Positions 7,167-15,354 of a DNA stretch of 34,243 nucleotides are shown here, one piece after another. Below the pieces are notes generated by a model. The model was given only the letters and a program-made list of their open reading frames with translations, searched no databases and was not told where the DNA came from. How positions within the stretch are numbered: position 1 is the first letter of the stretch; the number at the start of each line of letters is the position of its first letter. The position numbers and the translations under genes are program-made. The stretch spans positions 1-34,243 of the forward strand of contig MFRM01000006.1 of the NCBI GenBank assembly GCA_001784555.1. Direction: 5' to 3'. Source of the stretch: Candidatus Melainabacteria bacterium RIFCSPHIGHO2_02_FULL_34_12. Lineage in GTDB: Bacteria; Cyanobacteriota; Vampirovibrionia; 2-02-FULL-35-15.

Positions 7167-7196
7167 GAACCGATTATTTCTGGAAGAAAGAAATAA
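7167..7196 (+). pseudogene. Duplicate of the fusA 3' end (EPIISGRKK-stop)
   Basis: These 30 bases repeat the last 30 bases of fusA (6978-7007) with 27 identities. All three differences are at third codon positions and are synonymous, so both copies encode EPIISGRKK and TAA. The copy has no start and no upstream reading frame of EF-G. It lies 159 bp after the real stop. It looks like the original gene end displaced by a recombination or insertion event, or a piece of a second EF-G gene. Confidence 0.75.
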
Positions 7197-7254
7197 TTAT
7201 ATACATCCACAACTAAATATTGAATTTATTCTTAACTTTGCGACAGCCCCATTA

Positions 7255-8007
7255 TCATGGACATCCACATGTAAGTACCCCATTTGGTAATCGCTCTGTA
7301 ACACAACCACTCCCACCACAACTAGCACCCTCATTTGGTCCAGCCATTCCAATGCCTCCGCAATCCTGAGGATTACAAGGAGGAGGAGGTGTAGGAGGAG
7401 GAGGAGGTGGTGGTGGAGGAGGTGGTGGAGTAGTAGGAGAAGGTGATGGCTCAACAGTTGGAAGTGGAGAAGGTTCCGAAGTTGGTTCTGGAGTAGGTTC
7501 TGGAGTAGGTTCTGGAGTAGGTTCTGGGGTAGGTTCTGGAGTAGCAGTTGGTTCACCGGAGGTAGGGAGCATTGGGGATATTGTAGGAAATGTAGGAATT
7601 GTAGGAATTGTAGGAATTGTAGGAAATATTGGAAGTACAGGTGGTGGAAATACTGGAAGGGGAGCTCCAGTAGGTGGAGGCACTACTGGTAATGGATTAG
7701 GTGGCATACATTTATCGCCATCTACACATTCGTTAGGTGGAACACAATCATCTACGTCTCCACAAGGATGTTTACCGTCATCAGTTCCATCACCATCGCC
7801 TGGATTTGGACCGCCAGTAGAGTTTTCTGAGTCGTCATCATCTGGGACATCAGGTACGCATACATTTTCACCTATGCAGTGTGTTCCAGGACCGCAAAAA
7901 ACATTTTCGCCACAAGGCTCGCTTTCCTGGGCCCTTGTTACATTAAATGTATAAATGGCCAAAATCACAAATATAAAAACAACATAACCAACTATATTTT
8001 TTCTCAT
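7255..8007 (-). CDS. Secreted proline-rich protein with cysteine modules
   Basis: A 250-residue protein. Residues 1-27 are a signal peptide (MRKN, core IVGYVVFIFVILAIYTF, then VTRAQ). Two modules follow with identical spacing C-x5-C-x5-C-x5-C: CGENVFCGPGTHCIGENVC and CGDVDDCVPPNECVDGDKC, separated by an acidic glycine/aspartate linker. Next come a proline-rich stretch with repeated PTI units, five or more (PTPE) units, a run of a dozen prolines, and a C-terminal cysteine-rich end (QDCGGIGMAG to TCGCP). The rigid PTPE/polyproline part is the kind of spacer that holds a domain away from the cell surface. The start has GGGGA 8 bases upstream. The DNA is strongly repetitive, so length will vary between strains. 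Function is unknown; adhesion or binding is only a guess. Confidence 0.75.
   Translation of the reverse strand: MRKNIVGYVVFIFVILAIYTFNVTRAQESEPCGENVFCGPGTHCIGENVCVPDVPDDDDSENSTGGPNPGDGDGTDDGKHPCGDVDDCVPPNECVDGDKCMPPNPLPVVPPPTGAPLPVFPPPVLPIFPTIPTIPTIPTFPTISPMLPTSGEPTATPEPTPEPTPEPTPEPTPEPTSEPSPLPTVEPSPSPTTPPPPPPPPPPPPTPPPPCNPQDCGGIGMAGPNEGASCGGSGCVTERLPNGVLTCGCP
7484..7543. repeat. 12-bp tandem repeat, five units, in the proline-rich gene
   Basis: The unit GGTTCTGGAGTA is repeated five times, with one base change in the fourth unit. On the minus strand it encodes alternating threonine-proline-glutamate-proline. It is in frame and prone to slippage. A second, shorter GTAGGAATT series follows at about 7590-7620. 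Confidence 0.9.
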
Positions 8008-8080
8008 TTTTAAATCCCCGAATTACTTTAAATATGATTACAGTAGGGATATACCCACTTTATAGCTGTTTTATGCCAAA

Positions 8081-9073
8081 TTATCTGACTTTTACTGTTT
8101 TTGGTTTAATTTTATTTAAAATAGTGGTTAAAATACTTCCTACATTTTCTTTTGCCATTATGCCTTCATAGCTAAGTGTAACTCTATGTCTTAAAACATC
8201 GAATATTAGATTTTCCACGTCTTCTTCTTTTACATAATCTCTACTTTTAATAAGTGCTAATGCTTTTGAAGCCTGAGTAAGGTTTAAAGAGGCTCGTGGA
8301 CTGGCTCCAAAACTTATAAACCGGGAAATACTTTCTAACTTATAATCCATTGGTGAGCGTGTGGCAGAAACTATGTCTGCAATTAGTGTAATGATACTGG
8401 GATCCACATACACTTTATATGCAAGTTTTTGAAACTCAAGAAGTTCAGATCTTGAAATTACTTTTTTAATTTTTGGAAGTTCTTCCGTACAAAATCTGTT
8501 AATGATAGCAATTTCTTCTTTTGGATTTGGATAGCTAATTATTAGCTTAAACATAAACCTATCAATTTGTGCTTCAGGAAGCTGATATGTTCCCTCAGCT
8601 TCGATCGGGTTTTGTGTAGCAAGAACAATAAACGGTCCTTCAATTTTATGAGATTTTTTTGCAATGGTTACTTGTTTTTCCTGCATGGCTTCTAACAGTG
8701 CACTTTGAACTTTAGCCGGGGCACGATTTATTTCATCAGCCAGAACCAGATTTGCAAAAACAGGGCCTAAAACAGTTTCAAAATCACTGTTTTTTTGATT
8801 ATAAATCTGAGTACCAATTAAATCAGACGGTAAAAGATCAGGGGTAAATTGGACCCTCTGAAAATGCAGATCCATTACCTCAGCAAAGGTTTTTAAAATC
8901 AGTGTTTTTGCAAGTCCCGGTGGTCCTTCAAGAAGTATATGTCCGTCTGATAAAAGCCCGACCAGAACCCTTTCTAAAATATAGTCCTGACCTACAATTA
9001 TTTTTTTTACTTCATAAAGAGCTGATTCAATTTTTTTTGCAGCGTTGATGTATTCTTCTTTTATGTCAGGCAT
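8081..9073 (-). CDS. MoxR-family AAA+ ATPase
   Basis: MoxR ATPases act as chaperones that help mature or activate partner complexes, often with von Willebrand factor A proteins. This one has 330 residues. Walker A is GPPGLAKT (50-57), Walker B is LVLADE (109-114), and sensor 1 is ATQNP (152-156), followed by PEAQIDRFMFK with the arginine finger region. The C-terminal lid includes SFGASPRASLNL. The usual MoxR partners (DUF58 and VWA membrane proteins) are not adjacent; the only VWA gene in the window is the unrelated YeaH/YhbH type at 17872. On the minus strand a TATAAT lies 9 bases before the ATG and there is no ribosome binding site, so a leaderless transcript is possible. Family assignment is firm; the partner is unknown. 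Confidence 0.92.
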   Translation of the reverse strand: MPDIKEEYINAAKKIESALYEVKKIIVGQDYILERVLVGLLSDGHILLEGPPGLAKTLILKTFAEVMDLHFQRVQFTPDLLPSDLIGTQIYNQKNSDFETVLGPVFANLVLADEINRAPAKVQSALLEAMQEKQVTIAKKSHKIEGPFIVLATQNPIEAEGTYQLPEAQIDRFMFKLIISYPNPKEEIAIINRFCTEELPKIKKVISRSELLEFQKLAYKVYVDPSIITLIADIVSATRSPMDYKLESISRFISFGASPRASLNLTQASKALALIKSRDYVKEEDVENLIFDVLRHRVTLSYEGIMAKENVGSILTTILNKIKPKTVKVR

Positions 9074-9103
9074 AACAAGAATATTATAAACAATGTGTGA
9101 TGA

Positions 9104-9508
9104 CTATGCAGCTTTTCTGGCAGTTACGACTTCTGGAGTATGAAATCGAGAATCAGCAAGACTTGCTGCGATAAAAAAACGAGAATTTTGATTCACAGAT
9201 CTTCCTACTAAATAATTATCCTGAAAACCATCGGTGGTTAATGCTTCAAGTTCATAGTGTGGTGTTCCTGCAACACTATCATGTTCAAATTCTGCTTGGG
9301 GAGTGCTGCTTGTATAATTGCCGCGTGCAATCGAATGAACTAAAAATGGACTTTGACCAGTAACTGCTAGTCGAGTATCATTTCCAAAACGAGGCATGTC
9401 ATTTCTTTTACCTTCATCTCCGTCACTAACAATAACTGTATCTGGCTTAAATTTAGGTATATAAAGCCTGTTAGGTACTACTGCATTAAATATTGTTCTT
9501 AAAGTCAT
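9104..9508 (-). CDS. Hypothetical protein, 134 aa
   Basis: Not recognised. The sequence starts MTLRTIFNAVVPNRLYIPKF, continues with a polar middle containing DGDEGKRNDMPRFGNDTR and SIARGNYTSSTPQAEFEHDS, and ends SRFFIAASLADSRFHTPEV followed by a basic tail. There is no signal peptide, membrane helix, cysteine pattern or known catalytic motif. No good ribosome binding site precedes the ATG. It lies between dnaJ and moxR on the same strand with gaps of 91 and 30 bases, so it could be cotranscribed with moxR. The open frame and codon use look genuine. It may be a lineage-specific protein. Confidence 0.5.
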   Translation of the reverse strand: MTLRTIFNAVVPNRLYIPKFKPDTVIVSDGDEGKRNDMPRFGNDTRLAVTGQSPFLVHSIARGNYTSSTPQAEFEHDSVAGTPHYELEALTTDGFQDNYLVGRSVNQNSRFFIAASLADSRFHTPEVVTARKAA

Positions 9509-9599
9509 ATTCTGACTATATCAAATTAAGACTTAAAAATGAATAGATCTAAATATTTTCTTTAGATTTTAGATATAAAATTTTTTTAATGTGCAAATT

Positions 9600-10688
9600 T
9601 TAAAAAATTCCAAACTTTTTTCCGCCTTTTTCTTCCTGGATTTTAGCTAATTGCTCAAATATTTCTTTTTCTTTTGCAGTAAGTTTAGTAGGTGTTTCAA
9701 CCATAATTTTAACTAGCTCATCTCCTCTTCTGCTTAAATTGTTTAATTTTGGTACTCCAAGTCCTGGAATCTTTAATATGGCCCCGGTTTGTACTCCGTT
9801 TGGAAGAGTAAGAGATTTTTCACCCTCAGTGGTAGGGACTTTAATGCTTCCACCAAGAGCTGCCTGGCTAAATGAAATCACCCGTTCGATAACTATGTCT
9901 TGCCCCTCTCTTTTAAATAGTTCATGCTCTTTTATATTTAAAATTACATAGAGATCTCCAGGCTGTCCTCCGCGTCTACCTGCATCACCTTTTCCACCCC
10001 ATCTGAGCCTGGCGCCGTCATCCACACCGCATGGTACTTTAACATCTATTATATTTTTTACTCTGGCCTGCCCTTTTCCACTGCAGTCTTTGCAAGCCTC
10101 TTCAATAATTTTTCCTGCACCCTTACAGCTGGGGCAGGTAATTACCTGTGTGACATGTCCAAAAAACGACTCAGTAACTTTTCTTACCTCGCCATGACCG
10201 TTACAACTTTTACAACTTTTTAGTTTTGATCCTGGTTTTGCTCCGGATCCACTGCAGGTTTTACAATCCTCAAGAGGCTGGATAGTGACTTCTTTTGTGC
10301 AGCCGTTTATAGCTTCCAGAAAATCTAATTCCAATTCAAGTCTTAGATCAGAACCACGTTCAGGTCCTGTAGATTGCCTTCCTCTGGTCTCACCAAAAAA
10401 CTGTGAAAATATATCGCTTAAATCCCCAAATCCAAAATCATAAACATCAGATTCGCCGTATGTTCTTTTTAATCCGCTTAGTCCATATTGATCATAAATG
10501 TTTCTTTTTTCAGGATCGCTTAAAATCTCATATGCCTGGTTTATTTCTTTAAAATGCTCCTCATTTCCGGTTTCTTTATTATCCGGGTGATATTTCCTAG
10601 CCTGCTGTCTGAAAGATTTTTTAATCTCATCTTCAGATACATCACGAGTAATGCCTAATATTTCGTATAAGTCTTTTGTTTGGGACAT
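9600..10688 (-). CDS. dnaJ: Chaperone protein DnaJ
   Basis: Co-chaperone that delivers unfolded clients to DnaK and stimulates its ATPase. It has 362 residues. The J domain carries HPD at 34-36 (ARKYHPDNKET). A glycine/phenylalanine-rich linker includes YDFGFGDLSDIFSQFFGE. Four CxxCxGxG zinc repeats are present: CKTCSGSG, CKSCNGHG, CPSCKGAG, CKDCSGKG. The client-binding barrel ends in LTAKEKEIFEQLAKIQEE. This is a full type I DnaJ. The usual neighbours dnaK and grpE are not in the window, so it is either a stand-alone or an additional copy. A family A repeat lies just upstream, between it and pyrF. Confidence 0.96.
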   Translation of the reverse strand: MSQTKDLYEILGITRDVSEDEIKKSFRQQARKYHPDNKETGNEEHFKEINQAYEILSDPEKRNIYDQYGLSGLKRTYGESDVYDFGFGDLSDIFSQFFGETRGRQSTGPERGSDLRLELELDFLEAINGCTKEVTIQPLEDCKTCSGSGAKPGSKLKSCKSCNGHGEVRKVTESFFGHVTQVITCPSCKGAGKIIEEACKDCSGKGQARVKNIIDVKVPCGVDDGARLRWGGKGDAGRRGGQPGDLYVILNIKEHELFKREGQDIVIERVISFSQAALGGSIKVPTTEGEKSLTLPNGVQTGAILKIPGLGVPKLNNLSRRGDELVKIMVETPTKLTAKEKEIFEQLAKIQEEKGGKKFGIF

Positions 10689-10747
10689 GATTTGTAAATC
10701 TTTTCTTTAAATATTAAATTATACCCTAATGTAACTAGTGTGATCTA

Positions 10748-10846
10748 TCATTGCGAGCGAATGAAGTGAGCGAAGCAATCCCAATCTATTTTATGTGAAT
10801 TCGCTCGGGATTGCTTCGTCGTCACTTTGTTCCTCCTCGCAATTAC
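10748..10846. repeat. Family A palindromic repeat between dnaJ and pyrF
   Basis: The outer arms are TCATTGCGAG and CTCGCAATTA (one arm mutated), and the inner arms are GAAGCAATCCC and GGGATTGCTTC around a 20-odd-base variable loop. It ends 5 bases beyond the pyrF stop codon and fills the gap between the two minus-strand genes. Confidence 0.82.
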
Positions 10847-10851
10847 AACCC

Positions 10852-11598
10852 CTACGAGGATTCAATTTCGTCCAATATTTTTTTTATGGCATCTTTTGGA
10901 TTCTTATCTGCTGTAACTGGTCTGCCGACAACAATATGAGTGGCTCCATTTTGAATTGCTTCTTTTGGAGTTGCAGTTCTTTTCTGGTCATCTGCACTAG
11001 CCCATTTTGGTCTTATGCCTGGCGTTACAATTAAAAATTTTCTGTCAGCTCCGTATTTTTCATTTTTTAATGTCTTTATTAAAGAAGCTTCATTTGGAGA
11101 GCAAATTATTCCGTCCATATTATTGCTCAGTGCAATTGATGCCAGATGTAAAACATATTCATCAAGCTGAGATTTAATTTTTAAATCTTCCTGAAGAATA
11201 TTATTAGTAATACTTGTAAGAACTGTAACTCCAAGCAAACTTGGCGGTTCTATGTTACATTCTTTTGCAGTTTCAAACATAAGTTTTTTTGTTTCAGCCA
11301 GCATAACTGCTCCGCCTGACATATAAACATTTATCATGTCTACTTTATGACGTACCATATTTGCTACTGCATGACTGACGGTGTTTGGAATGTCGAGGAA
11401 TTTCCCATCAAAAAAGACCTTGTTTCCCTTATCTTTAATTACTTTAATGATTTTTGGACCTACGCTGGTAAAAAGCTCAAGCCCCACTTTAAAATATCCT
11501 GTATATTCTGAGAGCAAATCAATATATTTTCTAGCTTCATCTTCACTGGATGTATCAAGTGCAATAATTAAATGATCTTTTACTTCATTTGCTTTCAT
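10852..11598 (-). CDS. pyrF: Orotidine 5'-phosphate decarboxylase
   Basis: Last step of UMP synthesis: decarboxylation of OMP to UMP. It has 248 residues in a TIM-barrel fold. The N-terminal IIALDTSSEDEA is typical of the family. The catalytic Asp-Lys-Asp set is in FFDGKFLDIPNTV, matching the family motif DxKxxDIPNTV. The phosphate-binding end is IVTPGIRP and VVGRPVTADKNP. Its ATG overlaps the stop of the upstream pmbA by four bases, so the two are translationally coupled. No other pyr gene is nearby. The family C-terminal helix DAIKKILDEIESS is complete. Confidence 0.95.
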   Translation of the reverse strand: MKANEVKDHLIIALDTSSEDEARKYIDLLSEYTGYFKVGLELFTSVGPKIIKVIKDKGNKVFFDGKFLDIPNTVSHAVANMVRHKVDMINVYMSGGAVMLAETKKLMFETAKECNIEPPSLLGVTVLTSITNNILQEDLKIKSQLDEYVLHLASIALSNNMDGIICSPNEASLIKTLKNEKYGADRKFLIVTPGIRPKWASADDQKRTATPKEAIQNGATHIVVGRPVTADKNPKDAIKKILDEIESS

Positions 11599-12929
11599 TG
11601 TTTTGCACCAATGGTTAAATTATCAATTAAAAACCCAGGCAACAAATTAGATCCATAAACCCATTCCTGATCTGATGAAATTTCTGTAATATTTTTTAGC
11701 ACCTCAAATATATTACCAGCAACCATGCAGTTTTTAATTCTTCCTTTTATTTCGCCATTCTCTATTTTAAATCCAAGCTCAATTCCTACATTAAATTCTC
11801 CTGCAAGTGTATTTGACTGTCCAGCACCCAGAACCTGATCAACTAATATGCCTTCTTTCATGTTTTTTATAATGTCTTTGTATGTGTTTTTTGTATTTCC
11901 ATTTTGAACGATTAAATTAGTTAAAGATGGTGATGGTGCAGATGACAAGGATGGTTTCAATCCATTGCCGGTAGAGTCATGCTGCGGCATGACTCTGCTC
12001 CCGGATGACAAATCAAAATAAAATGAATTAATAACACCATTTTTTATAAGGTCTTTTTTTTGTGTTTTTATTCCTTCATCATCAAATGCTGCAATTTTAG
12101 TTCCACGCTCAGGATCTTCAGTTAAAATTAATTTTTTATCAAATAATTCTTTCCCAAGCATGTCAACAAGTGGTGAAATCCCCTGCTGAATTACTTTTCC
12201 GTTTAATGTAACGCCTAAAATTGAAATAAAAATACTGAGTACTGCATGAGGTGAAAAAACTACCGGATATTTTTTTGTGTTTATTTGTACAATGTCTTTT
12301 GAATAGTTTAATTTCTCAAGTAACGTATTTTTTATTTTAACCTCGTCTGGAAAGTTTTCAAGACTATCCTTGCTTTCATAAATTCCAAGAAAATCTTCAC
12401 CACGGACAAGATTTCCGTAAAAGCCTGTAGAGAAAATAGATTTACTTCTTTTTCCAAAAACATTATTTGTATTTAAATAAATCGTTTCACTTGCACTTAA
12501 ATCAAAACCTCCACTTATAAGGAGATCTTTATGGAATATTTTTAATGAATCTATAATTTTTGTGCCTTTTTCTACTAGATTTTCAAGTGGAAGCTCTGGT
12601 AATTTATTTTCTTTTTCAGGGTTTAGCTTTTCTTTTGTAAATTCAAACGTAGCGTCAGGTCCAAATTCGCTGGCTTCAATTGCTGATAAAGCAATAGATT
12701 CAAGAGCATCCGGATCAGTGCTACTTGATATTCCAACTCTGTTATTTTTAATCAGCCTTATTGCAATTCCTGAGCTTTCATTGCTTTCAAGGGACTTTAA
12801 CTTATTATTTTCAAAGCTTACCGGGTTTTTAGTATATTTTTTTTGAATTACTTCTGCTTCGCTTGCGCCGGATTTTTTTGCAAGTTCAAGAATGGATTCT
12901 AACTTCGATAATTGTGGGGTTGTTTTCAT
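11595..12929 (-). CDS. pmbA: TldD/PmbA-family protein, PmbA (TldE) type
   Basis: Subunit of the TldD-TldE metalloprotease that trims modified peptides and short unfolded peptides in the cytosol. It has 444 residues. TldD carries the zinc site and PmbA lacks it, and no HExxxH motif is seen here, which supports PmbA. Recognisable parts are VSFENNKLKSLESNESSGIA near the N-terminus, FDDEGIKTQKKDLIKNGVIN, and the C-terminal INNCMVAGN-like segment IKNCMVAGNIFEVLKNI. A hairpin repeat (11974-11995) is read in frame just before STGNG, where other family members have a short KLGLKSTGN-like stretch. A tldD partner is not in the window. The pyrF start overlaps its stop, and its own ATG overlaps the stop of the PAP2 gene by one base. 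Confidence 0.88.
   Translation of the reverse strand: MKTTPQLSKLESILELAKKSGASEAEVIQKKYTKNPVSFENNKLKSLESNESSGIAIRLIKNNRVGISSSTDPDALESIALSAIEASEFGPDATFEFTKEKLNPEKENKLPELPLENLVEKGTKIIDSLKIFHKDLLISGGFDLSASETIYLNTNNVFGKRSKSIFSTGFYGNLVRGEDFLGIYESKDSLENFPDEVKIKNTLLEKLNYSKDIVQINTKKYPVVFSPHAVLSIFISILGVTLNGKVIQQGISPLVDMLGKELFDKKLILTEDPERGTKIAAFDDEGIKTQKKDLIKNGVINSFYFDLSSGSRVMPQHDSTGNGLKPSLSSAPSPSLTNLIVQNGNTKNTYKDIIKNMKEGILVDQVLGAGQSNTLAGEFNVGIELGFKIENGEIKGRIKNCMVAGNIFEVLKNITEISSDQEWVYGSNLLPGFLIDNLTIGAKQ
11974..11995. repeat. Short inverted repeat read in frame inside pmbA
   Basis: GAGTCATGC and GCATGACTC with a TGCG loop. On the minus strand it encodes part of SGSRVMPQHDSTG, replacing or lengthening a family-conserved loop. 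Its flanks (CCGG before, CCCGGATGAC after) suggest a longer decayed element. Confidence 0.65.
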
Positions 12930-13588
12930 TACATCATGCCTGTAACAAAATAAAACCAGATGGAAACATGGAGGCAGAATACTCCCATTGCAATGCCTCC
13001 AAGAACATCAGTAAAGTAGTGATGATTTAAATAAATCCTGGACATAATTACAAAAAATGTAATTGTAAGTGCAATTATGTACCACGGTAAAATCGGAATA
13101 AGTCCCTGAAGTAAAACTCCGCTGAAAAAATAAATGGGAATGCTTGCCATGATATGCCCGCTTGGAAAGCAAAAACTCATTCTTCTTCTTATTCCTGCAT
13201 CGAGATGCCCTGGTCTTGTCCTTTTATATATAATTTTTAAAAATCGATTAAATCCCCATGAAAATATAAGTGTAAATAAAATTACAATTACAAGAGAAAA
13301 TTTATGTCTGGCAGTAAAAAAAATAACTGAAAGAATAATTGAATACAAAATATGAAACATTGCATTTCCAAATATGGCAAAATCTTCTGCTCTGTTTTTT
13401 ATAAAGCTGTTTTTAGTGTTTATAGCCCAGTTAGATACAGACTCATCAATTGATTGCCAGAAACGATTTTTATAATTCAGAGATAAAAATACAAAAAAGA
13501 CTATTGCTATAAGAAAAGAAAACTGATCTGTCAATAGTCTTGCTGCAAGATGATTTAAAGATGCAATTGGATGAGAGATGAAGTACAT
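12929..13588 (-). CDS. PAP2-family membrane phosphatase
   Basis: A 219-residue integral membrane enzyme of the phosphatidic acid phosphatase 2 superfamily, which removes phosphate from lipid phosphates such as undecaprenyl diphosphate or phosphatidylglycerophosphate. The three-part active site is complete: KIIYKRTRP (KX6RP form), FPSGH, and SRIYLNHHYFTD (SRX5HX3D), which brings both catalytic histidines and the aspartate. About five to six membrane segments flank these motifs. It is the first gene of a minus-strand run PAP2-pmbA-pyrF with one- and four-base overlaps. The exact substrate (BacA-like recycling, PgpB-like or lipid A dephosphorylation) cannot be told from sequence. Confidence 0.88.
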   Translation of the reverse strand: MYFISHPIASLNHLAARLLTDQFSFLIAIVFFVFLSLNYKNRFWQSIDESVSNWAINTKNSFIKNRAEDFAIFGNAMFHILYSIILSVIFFTARHKFSLVIVILFTLIFSWGFNRFLKIIYKRTRPGHLDAGIRRRMSFCFPSGHIMASIPIYFFSGVLLQGLIPILPWYIIALTITFFVIMSRIYLNHHYFTDVLGGIAMGVFCLHVSIWFYFVTGMM

Positions 13589-13609
13589 TTTTTTATTATA
13601 TTATGTGAT

Positions 13610-13672
13610 TTCTTTATGAACAAATCTTTATGTTTGTTCATAAAGAAGTGGGGTAGACATATTGGTCTACCC
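13610..13672. terminator. Two adjacent perfect hairpins between ubiD and the PAP2 gene
   Basis: TTCTTTATGAACAAA (13610-13624) pairs with TTTGTTCATAAAGAA (13633-13647) over 15 bp, and GGGTAGAC (13651-13658) pairs with GTCTACCC (13665-13672). The second ends one base before the complement of the ubiD stop codon. On the minus strand it is followed by the AT-rich hairpin, so together they probably end ubiD transcription. The second may be another member of the small palindromic repeats. Confidence 0.55.
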
Positions 13673-15256
13673 TTACAGATTATATTCGGTCCATTTCTTT
13701 GATACAAGTTCTTCTGTCTCTTCATTCATCTTCATTTCAGCTGGCCATTCACGCATATATCCTTCTGATTTCCATTTTCTTGTAGCGTCAATTCCCATTT
13801 TTCCGGAAATGCCCAGTACATTAGCAGCATGATCAAGAATATCAGTAGGACCTTCTGTAAAAAGAGTATCTCTTTTTGGATCGGTGTTTGCAAAAACATG
13901 AAATGCCACCCCAGATAAATCCTGAACATTTACATCTTCATCTACGACAATTACATATTTTGTAAACATTATCTGACCTATTCCCCAGATGGCATTCATT
14001 ACTTTTTTTGCATGTGCAGGATATTTTTTCTTTATGCTGATAATGGCGCAGTTATGAAAGACTCCTTCCCAGGGAAGATTTATATCTACAACTTCAGGTA
14101 AAAATATTCTAATTAAAGGAAGAAAAATTTGCTCTGTAGCTTTTCCCATGTAACAGTCTTCCATTGGGGGTTTGCCGACAATAATGGTGGTGTATATTGG
14201 GTTTTTTCTATGAGTCATGCAAGTAATATGAAACTTTGGAAACATTCCGGCTAGACTGTAAAATCCTGTGTGATCTCCAAACGGTCCTTCTACCGTCAGC
14301 TCATCTAGATCCACATATCCTTCAAGGACTATTTCACTGTTTGCTGGGACTTCCAGATCCACGGTTTTACATTTAACCAGCTCTACAGGTGAAGATCTTA
14401 AAAATCCTGCAAATAAAAATTCATCTACTCCAGGCGGAAGCGGTGCTGAACCTGCATACATCACTGTAGGGTCGCAGCCTATAGCGACAGCTATTTCCAT
14501 CTTTCGTGACGATTGGAGATTAAGTGCTGATGATTTAGGTTTTTCTTTTAGAAGTACTGAAGACTTTTGTTCTGATGTACCGTTACTTTCTACTTCTTCT
14601 CCCAGACGGTCTGTTCTGTATCCTCTATCAGCTTGTGTGACAGAAGTATTTAAATAGTTTTGCGCTCCGTCATGGTGTTTATGCCAGTGCATGCATGTTG
14701 TGTTGTTATCTAATTTTTGCAGCCTGTACATGCCGACATTTCTAATACCAGTTTCTTTATCTTTTGTAATAACTGTAGTCATGGTAATAAATGGACCGGC
14801 ATCATCAGGCCATGCTGTGATAATAGGGAGTTTATCTAGCATTGGCTCATCTGGATTAGTAATTATTACTTCCTGACAGGGAGCTGAACTAACTATTTTA
14901 GGCGGAAAAGAAGCTATTTCTGCTAATTTTGGGAGCATGCTTAGTTTGCCTAGAATGGTATCAGGGACTTTTTTATCTAGGAACTTTTCAATCCTTTGGG
15001 CAATCTCTTTAAATGAATTAACACCCAGGGCACAATACATTCTTTTATAAGATCCCAAAGTATTAATTAAAACTGGAACCTGATACCCACTAACATTTTC
15101 AAAAAGCAGGGCTTTGTTTTTTTCAGGGCTTCCTTTTGAAACACGGTTCGTTATTTCAGAAATCTCAAGATAGGGATTTACCGATACATTTATCCGAGAT
15201 AGTTCGCCCATTTCATCGAGTTTATTTAAAAATGTTCTTAGATCTTTGAATGTCAT
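13673..15256 (-). CDS. ubiD: UbiD-family prenylated-FMN decarboxylase
   Basis: UbiD enzymes use prenylated FMN to decarboxylate aromatic or unsaturated acids, most often in ubiquinone or menaquinone synthesis. It has 527 residues. Conserved parts include GPFITMTTVITKDKETGIRN, VGMYRLQKLDNNTTCMHWHK, AIGCDPTVMYAGSAPLPPGV, and the catalytic EGPFGDHTGFYS with the paired acidic residues. The C-terminal segment KMGIDATRKWKSEG is typical. Compared with the family it carries an extra stretch of about 45 polar residues (roughly 203-248) between HWHKHHDGAQNYL and KMEIAVAIG, where relatives have only about 15. No ubiX or menaquinone gene is in the window, so the quinone role is inferred from family habit. 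Confidence 0.9.
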   Translation of the reverse strand: MTFKDLRTFLNKLDEMGELSRINVSVNPYLEISEITNRVSKGSPEKNKALLFENVSGYQVPVLINTLGSYKRMYCALGVNSFKEIAQRIEKFLDKKVPDTILGKLSMLPKLAEIASFPPKIVSSAPCQEVIITNPDEPMLDKLPIITAWPDDAGPFITMTTVITKDKETGIRNVGMYRLQKLDNNTTCMHWHKHHDGAQNYLNTSVTQADRGYRTDRLGEEVESNGTSEQKSSVLLKEKPKSSALNLQSSRKMEIAVAIGCDPTVMYAGSAPLPPGVDEFLFAGFLRSSPVELVKCKTVDLEVPANSEIVLEGYVDLDELTVEGPFGDHTGFYSLAGMFPKFHITCMTHRKNPIYTTIIVGKPPMEDCYMGKATEQIFLPLIRIFLPEVVDINLPWEGVFHNCAIISIKKKYPAHAKKVMNAIWGIGQIMFTKYVIVVDEDVNVQDLSGVAFHVFANTDPKRDTLFTEGPTDILDHAANVLGISGKMGIDATRKWKSEGYMREWPAEMKMNEETEELVSKKWTEYNL

Positions 15257-15354
15257 TTTTCTGCCTTTACCGAACTATTATAAAATGAGGGTATAAAAGA
15301 GTTGTAAATTAGTGGTAGAATGCCATTTGTGCTTTTTTAATTAGAGAAACATAT

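Noticed and set aside
7484-7543. CRISPR array
   Set aside because: The 12-bp units are contiguous without spacers and encode TPEP in a protein; no cas gene is present.
7197-7556. 119-codon minus-strand frame rich in leucine, glutamine and asparagine
   Set aside because: It is the alternative frame of the repetitive proline-rich gene; the repeats keep all frames open.
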